Source of the DNA: CAINEC01 sp046073825
Lineage (GTDB): Bacteria; Bacteroidota; Bacteroidia; AKYH767-A; OLB10
Reading direction: 5' to 3'
Assembly (NCBI GenBank): GCA_046073825.1
Contig: JBJTMY010000124.1
Location: forward strand, 1 to 25,924
DNA length: 25,924 nt
The position numbers and the translations under genes are program-made. The notes below the pieces were generated by a model that was not told the origin of the DNA, made no database searches, and saw only the letters and a program-made list of their open reading frames with translations. Shown one piece after another: positions 23,778 to 25,924 of this stretch; the first letter of the stretch is position 1, and each line of letters starts with the position of its first letter.

Positions 23778-24821
23778 ATGGAAAAGCCGAACCTGCGCCA
23801 TTTGAATTTAGATCAGATGAAAGCTTACTTTGTAGAGATTGGAGAGAAACCATTTCGTGCAAAGCAGGTTTATGAATGGATTTGGAAAAAATCTGCACGC
23901 ACATTCGAGCAAATGACCAACCTCTCCTTTGAAACGAGAGCAAAGTTAGAGGAGAAGTTTTCTATTAATCCAGTTCAAGTACAGAATCATCAGAGAAGTA
24001 ATGATAGAACCATTAAGAATGCTTTTCAATTACATGATGGCTATGTGGTAGAAGGCGTGCTCATTCCTACAGATACACGGATGACAGCTTGTGTATCATC
24101 GCAGGTTGGATGTAGCCTTACGTGTAAGTTTTGTGCTACAGGTAAGCTTGACAGAGTGCGTAATTTGCATTTTGATGAGATATATGATCAGGTTGCCATT
24201 ATTCGTGAGCAGGCCTTGGAAAACTACAATATTCAACTTTCGAATATTGTATATATGGGCATGGGTGAACCATTATTGAATTACGCCAATGTTTTAAAGA
24301 GTATTGAACGTATTACAGCTCCTGATGGACTTAACATGTCGCATAACCGAATTACAGTTTCTACTGCTGGTGTTGCGAAGATGATTAAAAAGCTTGGCGA
24401 TGATGGAGTAAAATTTAATCTTGCTTTATCACTACATGCTGCAAATGATGCAAAGCGAAGCCAGATAATGCCAATTAACGAATCGAATTCGTTAGAGGTA
24501 TTAGAAGAAGCACTGCAATATTTTTATGATAAAACGGGAACAAGAATCACGTTAGAGTATATTGTCTTTAAAGACTTCAACGATTCATTACAAGATGCGA
24601 AAGAGTTAGCGGCTTTTGCAAGGAAAGTTCCAACGAAAATTAATCTGATTGAATACAACTCGATTGGCGATTCGATGTTTACTAATACTTCAGAAGAAAA
24701 ATTAAATAAATTTTTTCAATACCTCGCAAAAGAAGGCCACGTAGTTAATTTAAGAAGAAGTAGAGGAAAAGACATTGATGCAGCCTGCGGACAACTAGCT
24801 AATAAGAGTGCAGTAAAATAA
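23778..24821 (+). CDS. rlmN: Dual-specificity 23S rRNA/tRNA adenine-C2 methyltransferase RlmN
   Basis: A 347-residue radical-SAM methyltransferase that methylates C2 of A2503 in 23S rRNA and A37 in some tRNAs. An N-terminal helical domain opens with LNLDQMKAYFVEIGEKPFRA and KQVYEWIW. The radical-SAM cluster ligands are Cys112, Cys116 and Cys119 in GCSLTCKFCATG. YMGMGEPLLNY, RITVSTAGV and LALSLHAAND are the SAM- and substrate-binding blocks. The second catalytic cysteine, which carries the transient methyl group, is Cys337 in DIDAACGQLA. The length is normal. The start at 23778 gives the expected N-terminus. It converges with ribE, one base between stop codons. Confidence 0.96.
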   Translation: MEKPNLRHLNLDQMKAYFVEIGEKPFRAKQVYEWIWKKSARTFEQMTNLSFETRAKLEEKFSINPVQVQNHQRSNDRTIKNAFQLHDGYVVEGVLIPTDTRMTACVSSQVGCSLTCKFCATGKLDRVRNLHFDEIYDQVAIIREQALENYNIQLSNIVYMGMGEPLLNYANVLKSIERITAPDGLNMSHNRITVSTAGVAKMIKKLGDDGVKFNLALSLHAANDAKRSQIMPINESNSLEVLEEALQYFYDKTGTRITLEYIVFKDFNDSLQDAKELAAFARKVPTKINLIEYNSIGDSMFTNTSEEKLNKFFQYLAKEGHVVNLRRSRGKDIDAACGQLANKSAVK

Positions 24822-24822
24822 T

Positions 24823-25419
24823 TTATTGTTCGGTAATATTTTTCATGTATTGCGCAACATACTTTCCAAGAACATCAAACTCCAAATTTACTTTATCACC
24901 TGCTTTTAAATACTGAAAAGTAGTATGCTCATAAGTGTAGGGAATAATAGCCACTGAGAAACTTCCTTTCAACGATTCAACAACAGTTAAACTGACACCA
25001 TTCACGCAGATAGATCCTTTAGTCACTGTGTAGTGAGGACTGTTTTTGTCATATTGAAAATAATACACCCAGCTTCCATTCATTTCATCTACTTGAATTA
25101 AGGTTGCAGTTTCATCAACATGACCTTGTACGATATGCCCATCGAGACGAGCTCCAGCCACCATGCAACGTTCAATATTTACTTTAGAACCAACTTGTAA
25201 ATTGCCGAGATTAGTTTTAGAAAGTGTCTCCTCAATTGCAGTCACATAATAGATATCATTCTTTATTTCGATCACGGTTAAACAAACACCATTGTGTGCA
25301 ACACTTTGATCAATTTTAAGTTCGTTGGTAAACGGGCATTTAAACCCGAAGGTAATATTACTTTGTGAGGGATTAATTTCTACTACCTCCGCAATTGATT
25401 CTATGATTCCTGTAAACAT
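24823..25419 (-). CDS. ribE: Riboflavin synthase alpha chain
   Basis: 198 residues from the ATG at 25419. An upstream in-frame codon (25452) is open too, but MFTGIIE is the invariant family N-terminus, so 25419 is the start. The enzyme dismutates two 6,7-dimethyl-8-ribityllumazine molecules into riboflavin. Two lumazine-binding repeats are seen: about 1-90 (MFTGIIESIAEV, VAHNGVCLTVIEI, then the LGNLQVGSKVNIERCM end) and about 91-190 (ARLDGHIVQGHVDETATL, ICVNGVSLTVVE, FQYLKAGDKVNLEFDVLGKY). The gene stands alone here without other rib genes. I saw no FMN riboswitch upstream, and the promoter leaves no room for one. Confidence 0.96.
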   Translation of the reverse strand: MFTGIIESIAEVVEINPSQSNITFGFKCPFTNELKIDQSVAHNGVCLTVIEIKNDIYYVTAIEETLSKTNLGNLQVGSKVNIERCMVAGARLDGHIVQGHVDETATLIQVDEMNGSWVYYFQYDKNSPHYTVTKGSICVNGVSLTVVESLKGSFSVAIIPYTYEHTTFQYLKAGDKVNLEFDVLGKYVAQYMKNITEQ

Positions 25420-25424
25420 GGGTA

Positions 25425-25452
25425 TAAAGATAGGAAAGTGAAATTTAAACAA
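25425..25452 (-). promoter_or_regulatory. Promoter of ribE, abutting the start codon
   Basis: On the minus strand, TTG (25452-25450), 17-base spacer, TATCTTTA (25432-25425), one mismatch from TAnnTTTG. Five bases (TACCC) then precede the invariant ATG, so the mRNA would have essentially no leader. Confidence 0.55.
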
Positions 25453-25603
25453 GTTTAGAAATTAGATGATAATTTAAACATATCTAAGAATTCTATTTCT
25501 TTAACCATTGATATTAGACCTAAGCTAATACAATATCACTATTCATTTCAAAATTGATTAGCACATTTTCAAATTATCACATTAACTCATTTCAAATTAT
25601 ATC

Positions 25604-25611
25604 TACATTTG
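25604..25611 (+). promoter_or_regulatory. -7 element of the S9 peptidase gene
   Basis: TACATTTG, a perfect TAnnTTTG, ending 21 bases before the ATG at 25633. No TTG is present at the -33 distance. The rest of the 180-base gap from ribE (25453-25632) is AT-rich, with nothing else I can name. Confidence 0.45.
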
Positions 25612-25632
25612 CCCATCCTAAAACCCATTCTT

Positions 25633-25924
25633 ATGAGAGCTGCAATCATTGCTTTATTCGTATTCATTACAACGGTATCTTTTGCACAAAAGAAAAATTT
25701 AACGCTAGATGAAGCGGTGCTGCAACAGCGTACTACATTGGCGCCAAAACGTCTTGCTCAATTGCAATGGGTAGCTAACACCGATTCGTATAGTTATACT
25801 GATGGCGATAAACTAATAGTTGAAAGTACTACAGCGAATTCTAAAAAAGAATATTTATTAGCTGATATCAATTCAATTTTAAAAGCTGCTAAACAAGACA
25901 CCTTGGCAAAATGGGTATTAGTCA
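25633..25924 (+). CDS. N-terminus of an S9 family (DPP-IV-like) peptidase (partial)
   Basis: An open frame from ATG to the window edge, 97 codons, cut off by the boundary. It starts with a signal peptide (MRAAIIALFVFITTVSFA, then QKKN). NLTLDEAVLQQRTTLAPKRL, then LQWVANTDSYSYTDGDKLIV, strongly resembles the beginning of the beta-propeller of dipeptidyl peptidase IV (S9B) of Bacteroidota. The enzyme removes X-Pro dipeptides from peptides in the periplasm or at the surface. The catalytic alpha/beta-hydrolase domain lies beyond the window, so activity cannot be judged. Confidence 0.8.
   Translation, partial: MRAAIIALFVFITTVSFAQKKNLTLDEAVLQQRTTLAPKRLAQLQWVANTDSYSYTDGDKLIVESTTANSKKEYLLADINSILKAAKQDTLAKWVLV

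Noticed and set aside
22529..24821. Operon or pathway link between the amidohydrolase and rlmN
   Set aside because: They are divergent with separate promoter elements and no known functional relation; neighbourhood alone is not evidence.
25420..25632. FMN riboswitch upstream of ribE
   Set aside because: The conserved RFN helices are not visible, and the promoter's -7 box ends five bases before the start codon, leaving no leader.
1..25924. Mobile elements, CRISPR arrays, tRNA or rRNA genes, phage or defence islands
   Set aside because: Reading the gaps and frames on both strands shows no transposase, integrase, regularly spaced repeats, tRNA-like cloverleaf or atypical block; the window is housekeeping chromosome.

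Overview
The window reads as a low-GC core chromosomal segment of a Bacteroidota bacterium, probably a free-living, aerobic-type Flavobacteriia/Cytophagia/Sphingobacteriia-like lineage. The signs are: near absence of Shine-Dalgarno sequences; many matches to the Bacteroidota promoter (TTG or TTTG, 17-23 bases, TAnnTTTG); gldD, the gliding/type IX secretion lipoprotein; a large secreted lamin-tail-domain protein with a type-B-like C-terminal sorting domain; DUF3098 after ftsX; the small basic bS22/mS38-like ribosomal protein ahead of rng; and a DPP-IV-like S9 peptidase. I see no tRNA, rRNA, CRISPR array, insertion sequence, integrase or phage gene. No gap without a gene exceeds about 200 bases.

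Layout. 1-111: the 3' end of a small gene, possibly an antitoxin. 192-3368 (minus): mutY, then ssb, then gldD and an SPFH/band-7 membrane protein; the usual gldE between ssb and gldD is missing. 3408-6466 (plus): hup, a TPR membrane protein, the 30-residue ribosomal-type protein and rng (RNase E/G, TTG start), with mutY and hup fired from overlapping divergent promoters. 6470-9061 (minus): the lamin-tail surface protein. 9209-11194 (plus): a YeiH-type transporter behind a CRP/FNR-like site, then asd. 11201-15498 (minus): leuS-scpB-DUF3108. 15700-18330 (plus): ftsX-DUF3098-uppP-truB, tightly overlapped. 18533-22528 (plus): queA-ispD, then a D,D-carboxypeptidase with two LysM domains and a DUF4468 protein. 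22529-23716 (minus): an amidohydrolase. 23778-24821 (plus): rlmN. 24823-25419 (minus): ribE. 25633-end (plus): the start of an S9 peptidase.

How the genes fit together. Many act on envelope growth: asd feeds diaminopimelate synthesis, ispD feeds isoprenoids including undecaprenol, uppP recycles undecaprenyl phosphate, the LysM carboxypeptidase trims peptidoglycan and FtsX controls septal hydrolysis. Others serve translation and RNA: leuS, truB, queA, rlmN, rng and the small ribosomal protein. mutY, ssb, hup and scpB maintain the chromosome.

I found no exotic defence or biosynthetic system. The interesting signals are regulatory: a set of genes (ribE, rlmN, asd, possibly gldD and the amidohydrolase) whose promoter -7 box ends only 4-6 bases before the start codon, implying leaderless mRNAs; a multi-hairpin leader before the TTG-started rng with mutually exclusive pairings; a perfect inverted repeat inside the queA promoter spacer; a CRP/FNR-like palindrome at about -40 of the yeiH promoter; and an easily overlooked ribosomal-type miniprotein.
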